A stretch of DNA of 64,000 bases from an uncultured Luminiphilus sp. (lineage in GTDB: Bacteria; Pseudomonadota; Gammaproteobacteria; Pseudomonadales; Halieaceae): the NCBI GenBank assembly GCA_943840615.1, contig CALSVI010000001.1, positions 62,001 to 126,000 of the forward strand, given 5' to 3'. This document shows positions 56,166 to 64,000 of the stretch, piece after piece. Each line of letters starts with the position of its first letter. The first letter of the stretch is position 1. Position numbers and translations under genes: made by a program. The notes under the pieces are model-generated. The model saw only the letters and a program-made list of their open reading frames with translations, was not told the DNA's origin and searched no databases.

Positions 56166-57176
56166 TCAGTTGTTGGCATGCAGCATCTCGTTGAGCTCGA
56201 TGGCACTTTTATTGGTCAAACACTGGACTGCCCCGGTGCTGGAGTGCCGCCGGAATAAAAGATCGGATCTTCCCGCGAGCGTTCGCGCCGAGACCGTCTC
56301 TACCGTCGCACCGCTCTCCTCGAGAACATTGACCTTGGTACCTGCGGTCACAAACAGCCCTGCTTCGATAGTGCAGCGATCTCCCAGAGGAATACCCAAT
56401 CCGGCATTGGCGCCAATCAGACAGTCTTCACCCACTGAGATAATGATGTCGCCGCCCCCTGAGAGCGTGCCCATGGTCGAACAGCCGCCACCCAGGTCAG
56501 AGCCCTTGCCCACCCAGACTCCAGCGGATATCCGGCCCTCGATCATGCCGGGACCTTCGGTGCCCGCATTGAAGTTAATAAACCCTTCGTGCATGACGGT
56601 GGTGCCCGCTCCGAGATAGGCACCCAGGCGCACCCTTGCTGTGTGCGCGATGCGCACGCCACCGGGGACCACGTAGTTGGTCATCTTCGGAAATTTATCG
56701 ACACTGGAGACCTCCAGCACCTCACCGCGCAGTCGCGCGTCAAGTTGACGCTGTGAAAGTTCCCGCAGATCTACCGGTCCTTGCCCCGTCCAGGCCACGT
56801 TGGGCAGTAAGCCAAAGAGGCCCGAGAGATCCGTCGCATGGGGTTTGACGAGTCGGTGAGAGATGAGATGCAGCTTGAGATAGGCTTCCTCAACCGACGT
56901 CGGCGCCGAGTTGTCCGCGAGCGCAGTGGCGACGACTGGCTGGCTCGCATGCGTCAACTGTTGCGCAAGCTGGGCAAGGGTGTCTTCACCCGCCGCTTTG
57001 AGCCCTGATGCCAATTCAGTGAGCTGTGCGTTATCGAGTCTGCCGGTAACGCCTTCCAGTGCAGCCGCTACACCACCACTCACTGCAGTGAGTGGTTGGG
57101 GGTAGAACGTATCGAGCGGCTCACCCTGTGCATTCTCTGAGACGATGCCAAGACCAAAACCGTGCAGGGAGCCCAT
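56166..57176 (-). CDS. dapD: Tetrahydrodipicolinate N-succinyltransferase DapD, long form
   Basis: A 336-residue left-handed beta-helix acyltransferase that succinylates tetrahydrodipicolinate. Hexapeptide-repeat stretches are clear: [20 protein letters not shown] near residue 180, [20 protein letters not shown] and [20 protein letters not shown]. It is of the longer Pseudomonas type (about 344) rather than the 274-residue E. coli type, with an N-terminal helical domain. The start [12 protein letters not shown] has a typical N-terminus. It lies 12 bases after the arsC/spx-like gene. Confidence 0.95.
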   Translation of the reverse strand: MGSLHGFGLGIVSENAQGEPLDTFYPQPLTAVSGGVAAALEGVTGRLDNAQLTELASGLKAAGEDTLAQLAQQLTHASQPVVATALADNSAPTSVEEAYLKLHLISHRLVKPHATDLSGLFGLLPNVAWTGQGPVDLRELSQRQLDARLRGEVLEVSSVDKFPKMTNYVVPGGVRIAHTARVRLGAYLGAGTTVMHEGFINFNAGTEGPGMIEGRISAGVWVGKGSDLGGGCSTMGTLSGGGDIIISVGEDCLIGANAGLGIPLGDRCTIEAGLFVTAGTKVNVLEESGATVETVSARTLAGRSDLLFRRHSSTGAVQCLTNKSAIELNEMLHANN

Positions 57177-57188
57177 CAGATACGTTCC

Positions 57189-57545
57189 TTAAATGCCAAA
57201 ATAATGTGCGTAGTCGTCGGTGGTAAACCCGACCGAGACGCTGTCCCGCCACTCGAGCACGGGGCGTTTGATCAGTGTCGGATGGGTAAGCAGGATGTCG
57301 ACGGCCCCGCTTTGGTCCAACACACTGCGCTCTGCGTCTGACAACTGCTTAAAAGTGGTGCTCCGGCGGTTAACGAGTCGCTCGTTACCCACGATGTCGA
57401 GCCACTTGGACAGGCGTTCGCGGCTGGGTGTTGCCTCTCTGAGATCGACAAAATCGTGGTCCACATGATGGCTATCAAGCCACTTCCGCGCCTTGCGCAC
57501 CGTGTCGCAGTTAGGGATGCCATACAGCATGGGCGTTTTCATCAT
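57189..57545 (-). CDS. ArsC/Spx-family reductase-like protein (YffB type)
   Basis: A 118-residue thioredoxin-fold protein of the ArsC/Spx family. YGIPNCDTVRKARKWLDSH near residue 7 has the single N-terminal Cys of the YffB group, and RPVLEWRDSVSVGF near residue 93 is the C-terminal signature. Its length equals E. coli YffB (118). ATG 57545 is followed by a second ATG at 57542; the frame is open to 57611. In Pseudomonas the same family member also precedes dapD. Likely a glutathione-linked reductase; the substrate is not known. Confidence 0.85.
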   Translation of the reverse strand: MMKTPMLYGIPNCDTVRKARKWLDSHHVDHDFVDLREATPSRERLSKWLDIVGNERLVNRRSTTFKQLSDAERSVLDQSGAVDILLTHPTLIKRPVLEWRDSVSVGFTTDDYAHYFGI

Positions 57546-57669
57546 GTTGACTGTGTCATCACCTGTTAAAGCCTGTGGAATACAAGGGTGCACCGCGCCT
57601 TCATTGTGCACAACGAATGGAGCCGAAGGTTAGCAGAATTGCGTCTCTGGCGTCTCTGCGCCGAGGCGG

Positions 57670-58332
57670 TTAGGCTTTATGACAGCGCTTGGGATGCTTG
57701 CGTGCAGGGTAACAGGTGCGGCAGATATCACAGACTCGGCCGTCACAGCCGCGAGCCGTGCAGTACTCCCGCCCATAAAAAATGATTTGCAGATGCAGGG
57801 CATTCCAGCGTGTCTCGGGGAAAGCGCGCTTCAGGTCCCGCTCGGTTTCGACCACGTTGCGGCCTCGGGTCAGGCCCCAGCGCTGGGCCAGTCGATGGAT
57901 ATGGGTATCCACGGGGAAGGTCGGCATGCCAAAAGCTTGAGCCATGACTACGCTTGCGGTCTTGTGGCCCACACCGGGGAGTTGTTCCAGCGCATCGAGA
58001 TCAGCAGGCACTTCACCATCGTGTAGATCAAGGAGCATTTCGCTGAGTCGGTGAATCGCTTTGGATTTTTGGGGTGACAGGCCACACGGGCGGATGATAG
58101 CGCGGATCTCCTCGACCGAGAGTGTGACCATTTGCTCCGGCGAGTCGGCTCTGGCAAACAGGGCAGGCGTCACCTGATTCACGCGTTCATCGGTACATTG
58201 CGCGCTCAGCAATACCGCGACCAGCAGCGTGTACGGGTCGCGGTGATCGAGCGGCACCAGTGTTTGTGGATAGAGCGCCTGCAGTCTGTGATCGATGAAG
58301 GCGATGCGCTCCGCTTTACTTAAATTCGCCAC
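57670..58332 (-). CDS. nth: Endonuclease III-like DNA glycosylase/AP lyase
   Basis: A 220-residue HhH-GPD glycosylase removing oxidised pyrimidines. The helix-hairpin-helix with the catalytic Lys is LPGVGHKTASVVMAQAF near residue 112, and the Asp is in FPVDTHIHRLAQRWG near residue 131. The C-terminal Cys cluster reads CTARGCDGRVCDICRTC and does not follow the usual C-x6-C-x2-C-x5-C spacing. The start is taken as GTG 58332, ten bases after the dapC stop; the frame is open to 58389. In many gammaproteobacteria nth ends the rnf operon; here it sits between dapC and the arsC-like gene. Confidence 0.88.
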   Translation of the reverse strand: MANLSKAERIAFIDHRLQALYPQTLVPLDHRDPYTLLVAVLLSAQCTDERVNQVTPALFARADSPEQMVTLSVEEIRAIIRPCGLSPQKSKAIHRLSEMLLDLHDGEVPADLDALEQLPGVGHKTASVVMAQAFGMPTFPVDTHIHRLAQRWGLTRGRNVVETERDLKRAFPETRWNALHLQIIFYGREYCTARGCDGRVCDICRTCYPARKHPKRCHKA

Positions 58333-58342
58333 GGTCGCCCTA

Positions 58343-59534
58343 TTACCAACCTTGCTTAACGGTTTGTGAGATCCGCTCCGCAGCCTCAACGCACTGTGAT
58401 AATTCGGCCACTAGTGCCAGCCTGACGCGATGCTCACCCGGGTTGCCCTGCCGCGTATCACGGGCGAGGTAACGACCGGGCAGGACTTTGACGCCGGCGC
58501 GCTGAAAGAGGCTTTGGGTAAAAGACTCGTCGTCGATGGGTGTCTCGGGCCACAAATAAAAACCGGCATCCGGCGTCGGTGTTGCCATGATCGATGCCAG
58601 GATGGGCGTCACCGCTGTCAAATTTTTGCCGATAAAGCGCCCGGTTCTCCAGCACATGCGCTTCGTCTCCCCAAGCCCATTCACTGGCCATCTGATGATG
58701 GGGCGGCATGGCGCAACCGTGATAGGTGCGATAGCGCCGGAAGCGCTCTATCCAGAGCGGATCTCCAGACACGAATCCGGATCGTAGCCCCGGCAGATTG
58801 GACCGCTTGGAGAGACTGTGAAAACAGAGGCAGTGACGATAGTCGGTGTCACCCATGGCCGCCGCTGCTTCCAGCAGCCCCGCGGGAGGCGCTGCCTCGT
58901 CGGGGTAAATTTCGCTGTAGCACTCGTCGCTGGCGATCACAAAGTCGTGCTCGTGGGCCAGCGCAATGAGCTGCTGCAGTCACTCGCGAGACATGACCGC
59001 ACCGGCGGGGTTGCCGGGGGTGCAAATGAAGAGCAGCTGGCAGGCTTGCCACTGATCCGCGCTCACCGACGAGAAATCGGGAAGAAAGGCCGTGTCTGCC
59101 CCGCAATTAATCAAGAGAGGCTCGGTGCCTGCTAGCAGGGCAGCACCCTCATAGATTTGATAGAACGGATTGGGGCAGATCACAGCCCCCGGCTGGCCAT
59201 GGGTCACCACGGTCTGCGCCAGTGCAAACAGTCCCTCTCGCGTGCCGTTGAGGGGCAGCACGTGTCGATCTGCATCGAGTGACGGTAGGTGGAAGCGCCG
59301 CTCTAACCAGCGGGCGATTGCAGCCCGTAATTGGGGTCTTCCCGCGGTGGCGGGGTATTGGGCCACCAGAGCGCTGGTTTGATTCAGGCATTCGATGACC
59401 GCTGCCGGCGGTGGGTGCTGGGGTTCGCCGATGGTCAGAGGAATGATGTTCGTATCTGGCGGGGAGATCCCCGCGAAGAGGTGCCCCAGCTTTTCAAAAG
59501 GGTAGGGGTGGAGCGCCTCTAGCCCAGCGTTCAA
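58343..59534 (-). CDS. dapC: Succinyldiaminopimelate transaminase DapC (interrupted)
   Basis: PLP-dependent class I aminotransferase making N-succinyl-LL-diaminopimelate from its keto form. The start is taken as TTG 59534, giving LNAGLEALHPYPFEKLGHLF like Pseudomonas DapC; it overlaps glnD by 41 bases. PLTIGEPQHPPP, NGTREGLFALAQ, SDECYSEIYPDE and the PLP-Lys region HSLSKRSNLPGLRSGF are present. Two defects: a TGA at 58982-58980 where Trp (TGG) is expected, in the same frame, and one extra base near 58622. Both may be sequence errors. About 397 residues when corrected. Confidence 0.85.
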
Positions 59535-62223
59535 ATCTGAAGGTCCACCGGGAGGTTTCCTCGCTTTGCACGGCCCCGAGTTCGGCAACCAGATCCTGCT
59601 CTAACTGAGCCAGCAGGGTGTCGTTATGCAGAGGGCCGCCGGCAGCGTCGGCCAGGAAAAAGAGGTCTTCGACCCGTTCTCCCAGAGTCTGGATTTTGGC
59701 GCCCTGAATCGAGACCTCATAGCGCGATAGCACTGACCCCAGCCGTGCGAGCAGACCCGGCCTGTCTGCCGTTGCCACTTCGAGGGTCGTCAAGCCCCCG
59801 GATTCGTCCTGTGCGAAGCGGACGGTAGTGGGGATCGAGAAAGCCTTGACGGTTCTGGGGGTATGCCGCGACACGGTTTTCAGCGCAGCTTGACTCAGGT
59901 GTTGTCGGATTCTGTCCTCGATTTCACTGAAGGTATCGGGATGCGAATCCAATGACGCCCCATCACTTTTCAGGACAAAAAAAGTGTCGAGGGTACTGCC
60001 GTCGGCATCACTGTAAATTCGGGCGTCATGGATGCTGAGATCGAGGGTGTCCAGGGCGGCACAGATCCGGGCAAACGTATTGGGCTCATCCCGCGTGTGC
60101 ACGAATATCTGCGTAGCGTTGCCTATCGGCGACTCACTCGCTTGTTTTACCAGGACCAGCGCACCCTGCTGCTGATCGTGATCCGCAATCGCCTCCGTAT
60201 GCCAGGCAATATCCTCAGCCCGCTCGCGCAGGAAATAGTCTTCACCCCGGGCAGCCCAGAGTTGGGTCAATTCGTCCTCCAGAAAGCCCCTGTATTCCAG
60301 AGATTCTGCTGCAGCACGTTTGGTGGTGCGGATGACCTCATCCCGATTAAGGGGATTCTCGAGGCCGCGGTTCAGGGCGCGCCGTGTTTCGGTATAGAGC
60401 TGGCGCATCAGTGACGATCGCCAGGCATTCCACAGCTCAGGATTGGTGCCTGCGATGTCGGCCACGGTGAGGGTGTAGAGATAATCGAGTCGCTCTTCGG
60501 TCACCACGATTTCTGCGAATCGCTGGATCTCCTCAGGGTCCGAGATATCCCGTCGCTGAGCAATATGACTCATCAGCAAATGATTCTTTACTAACCAGAC
60601 AATCAGCGCTGTATCGGGTTTTGACACGCCATGGTCAGCACAAAATTGCTCAGCGTCCACGGCGCCCAGCTCTGAGTGATCGCCGCCTCGACCTTTGCCG
60701 ATATCATGGAATAGGGCGGCGATATAGAGGAGCCTCGGGTCACGCAGGCGGCGCGCAATGCGGGTCGACACCGGAAAGCGATCGGTATAGTCGGCGCGCA
60801 TAAAACGCCGGGTATTGGCAATGACCTCAGTGGTGTGTGCATCCACCGTATAGGCGTGAAACAGATCAAATTGCATCTGACCGATGATGCTGCCAAATGC
60901 CGGCAGGTAGCGGCCCAGCACGCCGTGACGCGACATTCGTCTGAGCTGCTTCGTCATGTTGTGGGGTACCCCGATCACCTGCATAAACAGATCGCGATTG
61001 ACCTGTGATGCGCGAAACGACTCGTCAATCAGGGGCGCATCCCGCCGCAGCAGCCGCTGGGTATTGGGCTCAATTCGGTCAACCAGTGAGTCGTTACCAA
61101 TCAGCACAAACAGCCGCAATAAATTGCTGGGGTTGTCACGAAAAACCGCATCATGCCTTGCGCGAATGCGGCCATCGCTGACCTCGAAGTCATCGTCGAT
61201 CACGCGGATCGCTGATTCAGGGGCATCGGAGAGTCGATGCTCAAACACTTCTATCAACAGCTCATTCAGTTGGCTCAGGGTCAGCATCCAACGGTAGTAG
61301 ACCTGCATAAACTGCTCGACAGCCAGCGTATCGCCGTCGGACATGTCCCACGCCGCAGCCAGTTTTTTCTGATGGTCGAACAGCAGTCGATCATCGGCGC
61401 GACCCGTCATGGTGTGCAACGCAAACCGAACCTGACTCAGAAATTCCTGCCCATTGCGCAATTGGTCGCGCTCTGCGTCACTCAAAAAGTCAGGCTCATC
61501 GATTTCGCTGAGCCCGGCGCCAAAGCACCGCAGCGTGATCCACTCAATGACCTGAAGATCCCGGAGGCCTCCGGGCGAGCTTTTAATATTAGGTTCTAGG
61601 GCATACTCGGTGTTGCTGTATCGATCGTGGCGATTCTGCTGTTCCCCGAGTTTGCCGCGGATAAAGGCGTTGGGGGCCCACATGCGAGACGGCGCTGTTA
61701 ACGTTTCCAGCGCGCCTTTCAGTGTGGGGTCGCCCTCAAGATGGCGCGACTCCATCATGGTGGTGACGACGGTGAGATCTTCTTCGGCCAGCGCCTCACA
61801 TTCCGCCAGTGTCCGGACACTGTGGCCAATTTGCAGACCGGTATCCCATAGGCTGGTAACAAAACGCTCCAGTTTGGCAGCGGTATCGGCGCTGGGCGGC
61901 GCACGTGTGAGCAACAGCACATCGATATCCGAGTGCGGAAAGAGCTCCCCCCTACCGTAGCCCCCGACAGCAATCAGCGCGGTATCAGTGTCTATGCCCA
62001 CGTATTCCGACCACAGTTGCGTCAATACCGCGTCGACAGCGTCACTGGTCTGTCTCAATAAAGGCGTGATGGCCTTACTCGGATGAAAGTTGGCGGCTAG
62101 CGAATCCTTTGCCGCTTGCAGGAAGTTTCGTGCTGCCAGAGCAGGATTGACCTCATCGGTCAAAAAATCACCAAACTCTGGTAGAGGAGTATTGCCCAAT
62201 CCTTCAGAAGGGGAGGGTTTCAT
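59494..62223 (-). CDS. glnD: PII uridylyltransferase / uridylyl-removing enzyme GlnD
   Basis: A 909-residue nitrogen sensor that uridylylates PII when glutamine is low and removes UMP when it is high. Domains in order: nucleotidyltransferase with GGYGRGELFPHSDIDVLLL near residue 87; a helical linker; the HD domain with LFHDIGKGRGGDHSELG near residue 466; and two ACT domains in the last 200 residues (DRPGLLARLGSVLSRYEVSI). All key residues appear intact. ATG 62223 fits the family length (E. coli 890) and overlaps the map gene end by 20 bases. Gene order map-glnD-dapC is as in Pseudomonas. Confidence 0.96.
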   Translation of the reverse strand: MKPSPSEGLGNTPLPEFGDFLTDEVNPALAARNFLQAAKDSLAANFHPSKAITPLLRQTSDAVDAVLTQLWSEYVGIDTDTALIAVGGYGRGELFPHSDIDVLLLTRAPPSADTAAKLERFVTSLWDTGLQIGHSVRTLAECEALAEEDLTVVTTMMESRHLEGDPTLKGALETLTAPSRMWAPNAFIRGKLGEQQNRHDRYSNTEYALEPNIKSSPGGLRDLQVIEWITLRCFGAGLSEIDEPDFLSDAERDQLRNGQEFLSQVRFALHTMTGRADDRLLFDHQKKLAAAWDMSDGDTLAVEQFMQVYYRWMLTLSQLNELLIEVFEHRLSDAPESAIRVIDDDFEVSDGRIRARHDAVFRDNPSNLLRLFVLIGNDSLVDRIEPNTQRLLRRDAPLIDESFRASQVNRDLFMQVIGVPHNMTKQLRRMSRHGVLGRYLPAFGSIIGQMQFDLFHAYTVDAHTTEVIANTRRFMRADYTDRFPVSTRIARRLRDPRLLYIAALFHDIGKGRGGDHSELGAVDAEQFCADHGVSKPDTALIVWLVKNHLLMSHIAQRRDISDPEEIQRFAEIVVTEERLDYLYTLTVADIAGTNPELWNAWRSSLMRQLYTETRRALNRGLENPLNRDEVIRTTKRAAAESLEYRGFLEDELTQLWAARGEDYFLRERAEDIAWHTEAIADHDQQQGALVLVKQASESPIGNATQIFVHTRDEPNTFARICAALDTLDLSIHDARIYSDADGSTLDTFFVLKSDGASLDSHPDTFSEIEDRIRQHLSQAALKTVSRHTPRTVKAFSIPTTVRFAQDESGGLTTLEVATADRPGLLARLGSVLSRYEVSIQGAKIQTLGERVEDLFFLADAAGGPLHNDTLLAQLEQDLVAELGAVQSEETSRWTFRFERWARGAPPLPF

Positions 62224-62987
62224 CCCGCCTCCGTGTGAGCACCTCACATCCCGATTCGGTGACAACGATGGTGTGCTCCCATTGTGCAGAAAGTCGGCCG
62301 TCGCGGGTGGTGACCGTCCAGCCATCGCGCGTATTGAGCTTGGTGTAGCGTTTGCCAGCATTGATCATGGGTTCCACGGTGAACGTCATCCCTGGCTCCA
62401 GCCGCAGGCCGGTACCAGGCTTACCGTAGTGGAGAATCTGGGGTTCTTCATGAAAAACCTGGCCAATACCGTGCCCGCAGTATTCGCGCACCACTGAGTA
62501 GTAATTGGCTTCGGCATGCTGTTGGATAACATGTCCGAGATCACCCAGTGCTGCGCCGGGTTTCACCAGCGCCAGAGCCTGATAAAGACACTCCTGAGTG
62601 ACCCGCATCAGGCGTTCAGCGTGGGGCGCTACATCCCCAACTCCGACCATGATGCTGGTGTCGCCGTGCCAACCGTCTTTGATCACGGTGACGTCGATGT
62701 TGATGATATCGCCGTTACGCAGTTTCTTCGTGTCTGACGGAATGCCGTGGCAAATGACCTCATTAACGGAGGTGCAGATAGACTTGGGGAACCCTTTGTA
62801 ATTCAGCGGTGCGGGGATCGCTTTCTGAACGTTGACGATGTAATCGTGGCAAATACGGTCAATTTCGCCGGTCGTCATGCCCGCCTCCACCTGAGGGGCA
62901 ATCATCTCGAGCACTTCTGCCGCCAAACGGCCAGCTTCGCGCATTTCAGCAATTTCAGTGTCGAGTCTTGGGCTTTACGGTGCTCAT
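62204..62987 (-). CDS. map: Methionine aminopeptidase type I (N-terminal frameshift)
   Basis: Removes the initiator Met from new proteins; essential in most bacteria. The main frame runs from MREAGRLAAEVLEMIAPQVE at 62944, with metal ligands in INIDVTVIKDGWHGDTSIM, GHGIGQVFHEEPQIL and TFTVEPMINAG. E. coli Map has about 14 residues before the equivalent Met. Here they are found in another frame: ATG 62987 gives MSTVKPKT, and one extra base near 62962 interrupts the join to DTEIAEMREAG. The corrected length is about 260 residues (E. coli 264). Divergent from rpsB. Confidence 0.92.
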
Positions 62988-63061
62988 GGAGTGCGCCCTG
63001 TGGCGTCAGTTTTCGGGAGGGCGAGAGTGTAACCGACTCTGGGGCCCAATGGGGGTGCGCT

Positions 63062-63089
63062 TTTACTGCCGGCGGTGCTGTGGTATAAA
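63062..63089 (+). promoter_or_regulatory. Likely sigma-70 promoter for rpsB
   Basis: TTTACT at 63062-63067 as -35 and TATAAA at 63084-63089 as -10, separated by 16 bases. The -10 is preceded by TGG, close to an extended -10. It lies about 135 bases upstream of the rpsB start in the map-rpsB divergent gap and points toward rpsB. Confidence 0.55.
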
Positions 63090-63095
63090 GCGCGC

Positions 63096-63224
63096 CGCTG
63101 GAAGTTTCTGGCACAGCCAATTGTGGCAAATAGCACGTCCCATCGCAGTTGCGGACCCGGGTGCCGGTTTCCGGTTGGAGTCGCAGGAAGGGACGGAAGG
63201 TTAACCCAAACAGAGAGTTTGACT
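63096..63224 (+). promoter_or_regulatory. rpsB 5' leader, possible S2 autoregulatory region
   Basis: A leader of about 130 bases between the predicted start of transcription and the rpsB ATG, with a GC-rich first part and the ribosome-binding region near 63190-63200. In gammaproteobacteria the rpsB leader is a conserved RNA (seen in E. coli as t44/tff) that lets S2 repress its own operon. I see complementary GC-rich stretches but cannot align the known structure by eye. Confidence 0.4.
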
Positions 63225-64000
63225 ATGACGCAGGTAAGCATGCGCGACTTGCTGCAAGCAGGTGCGCACTTCGGACACCAGACCCGTTTCTGGAACCCCA
63301 AAATGGACCAATACATTTTTGGGGCCCGCAACAAAATCCACATTATCAATCTTGAGCACACCGTGCCCGCTTTTAACGACGCCTTGACCACGGTGCAGCG
63401 CCTGGCAGAGAAGAAAAATCAGGTGATGTTCGTCGGTACCAAGCGCGCGGCCGGCAAGATCATTGAGGAACATGCCCGACGTTGCGGCATGCCCTTCGTG
63501 AGCCACCGCTGGCTGGGTGGCATGCTTACTAACTACAAAACGATCCGCTCATCGATCAAGCGATTGCGCGAGCTTGAAGAGCAAGAGAGCAATGGCACCT
63601 TTGCCAAGCTGACCAAAAAAGAGGCCTTGATGCGGTCTCGCATGAAAGAAAAGCTTGAGCGCTCTATCGGCGGTATCAAGGAAATGTCGGGTTTGCCCGA
63701 CGTGTTGTTCGTGGTGGATGTAGATCACGAGCGCATTGCCGTCACCGAAGCGAATAAGCTTGGGTATTCCCGTGATTGGCATTGTCGACACCAATAGCGA
63801 TCCCGATGGCGTGGATTATCGTGATTCCCGGTAATGACGATGCCATCCGCGCCGTTAAGCTTTACGTCACGGCCGTGGCTGATGCGGTTCTGGCAGGAAA
63901 GGCTCAGGCTGGTGAGGTGGTGTCGGCGGATGAGTTTGTCGAAGTCACAGAACCTGAGGCAGAGTCAGCTCCCGCAGTCGAGGCTGGTGAAGCACCTGCA
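63225..64000 (+). CDS. rpsB: 30S ribosomal protein S2 (partial, frameshifted)
   Basis: Ribosomal protein S2, essential for translation. ATG 63225 gives [40 protein letters not shown] and [20 protein letters not shown] are clear S2 stretches. The frame breaks twice: near 63763 (GGG where GG is expected, before [18 protein letters not shown]) and near 63820 (one extra base before [12 protein letters not shown]). The corrected frame stays open to the right window edge with an acidic, Ala-rich C-terminal tail, so the gene is also partial. An S2 gene cannot be dispensable, so the indels are almost certainly sequence errors. Confidence 0.95.

Noticed and set aside
58980-58982. Selenocysteine or recoded stop in dapC
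   Set aside because: DapC enzymes have Trp here, no SECIS-like hairpin is evident just downstream, and the gene also carries an indel; a point error or mutation is simpler.
59331-59522. Plus-strand frames opposite dapC and glnD
   Set aside because: They are short and lie wholly within clear minus-strand genes.

Overview
The window looks like part of the chromosome of a marine, aerobic gammaproteobacterium, most likely of the OM60/NOR5 (Halieaceae) or a related Cellvibrionales-type lineage. This placement is an inference. It rests on an Rnf complex, Pseudomonas-like housekeeping gene order (dcd-mrp-metG-rnf; DUF3108-purN-purM-DUF2066-hda; dapA-bamC; rpsB-map-glnD-dapC), and DUF1302/DUF1329 genes beside an aromatic catabolic cluster. 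No rRNA, tRNA, CRISPR array or insertion sequence was seen.

Layout. 1-2.4 kb: end of a glycosyltransferase gene, a holD-like gene, rimI and an unknown gene. 2.5-9.3 kb (minus): metG followed by rnfABCDGE. 9.4-15.3 kb: mrp, dcd, DUF3108, purN, purM, DUF2066 and hda. 15.3-17.6 kb: a queuosine-precursor transporter, an SDR, a pterin-synthase-like gene and a candidate sigma-E-driven small RNA. 17.7-23.6 kb: tlpA, yihY, wrbA, DUF2069, sppA, a Nudix gene and DUF3806. 23.7-26.4 kb: dapA, bamC and an MBL hydrolase. 26.4-52.1 kb: a catabolic island. 52.1-54.9 kb: lpxL-like, a leucine-rich lipoprotein, rsmJ and an unknown gene. 55-64 kb: dapE, dapD, an arsC/spx-like gene, nth, dapC, glnD, map and the start of rpsB.

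The catabolic island encodes a six-component phenol hydroxylase (dmpKLMNOP), a ferredoxin (dmpQ), catechol 2,3-dioxygenase (dmpB) and the dehydrogenase branch of meta cleavage down to pyruvate and acetyl-CoA (dmpC, E, H, F, G). The hydrolase dmpD and the usual 60-residue 4-oxalocrotonate tautomerase are absent; a fused tautomerase on the opposite strand may replace the latter. A DmpR/XylR-type sigma-54 activator is present. The 705-base divergent gap at 38.3-39.0 kb carries a good sigma-54 promoter on each strand. One drives the phenol operon. The other drives a YCF48 lipoprotein-MMPL/RND-DUF1302-DUF1329 operon. I propose that this second operon is an uncharacterised envelope system for uptake or efflux of hydrophobic aromatics, co-induced with the degradation enzymes. 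A second DUF1329 gene closes the phenol operon.

Data quality: ten genes carry single-base indels, including the essential metG, rpsB and map, and dapC also has an in-frame stop. Several fall in homopolymers and look like sequencing errors. All lie at 4-21 kb or 54-64 kb; none were found in the catabolic island.
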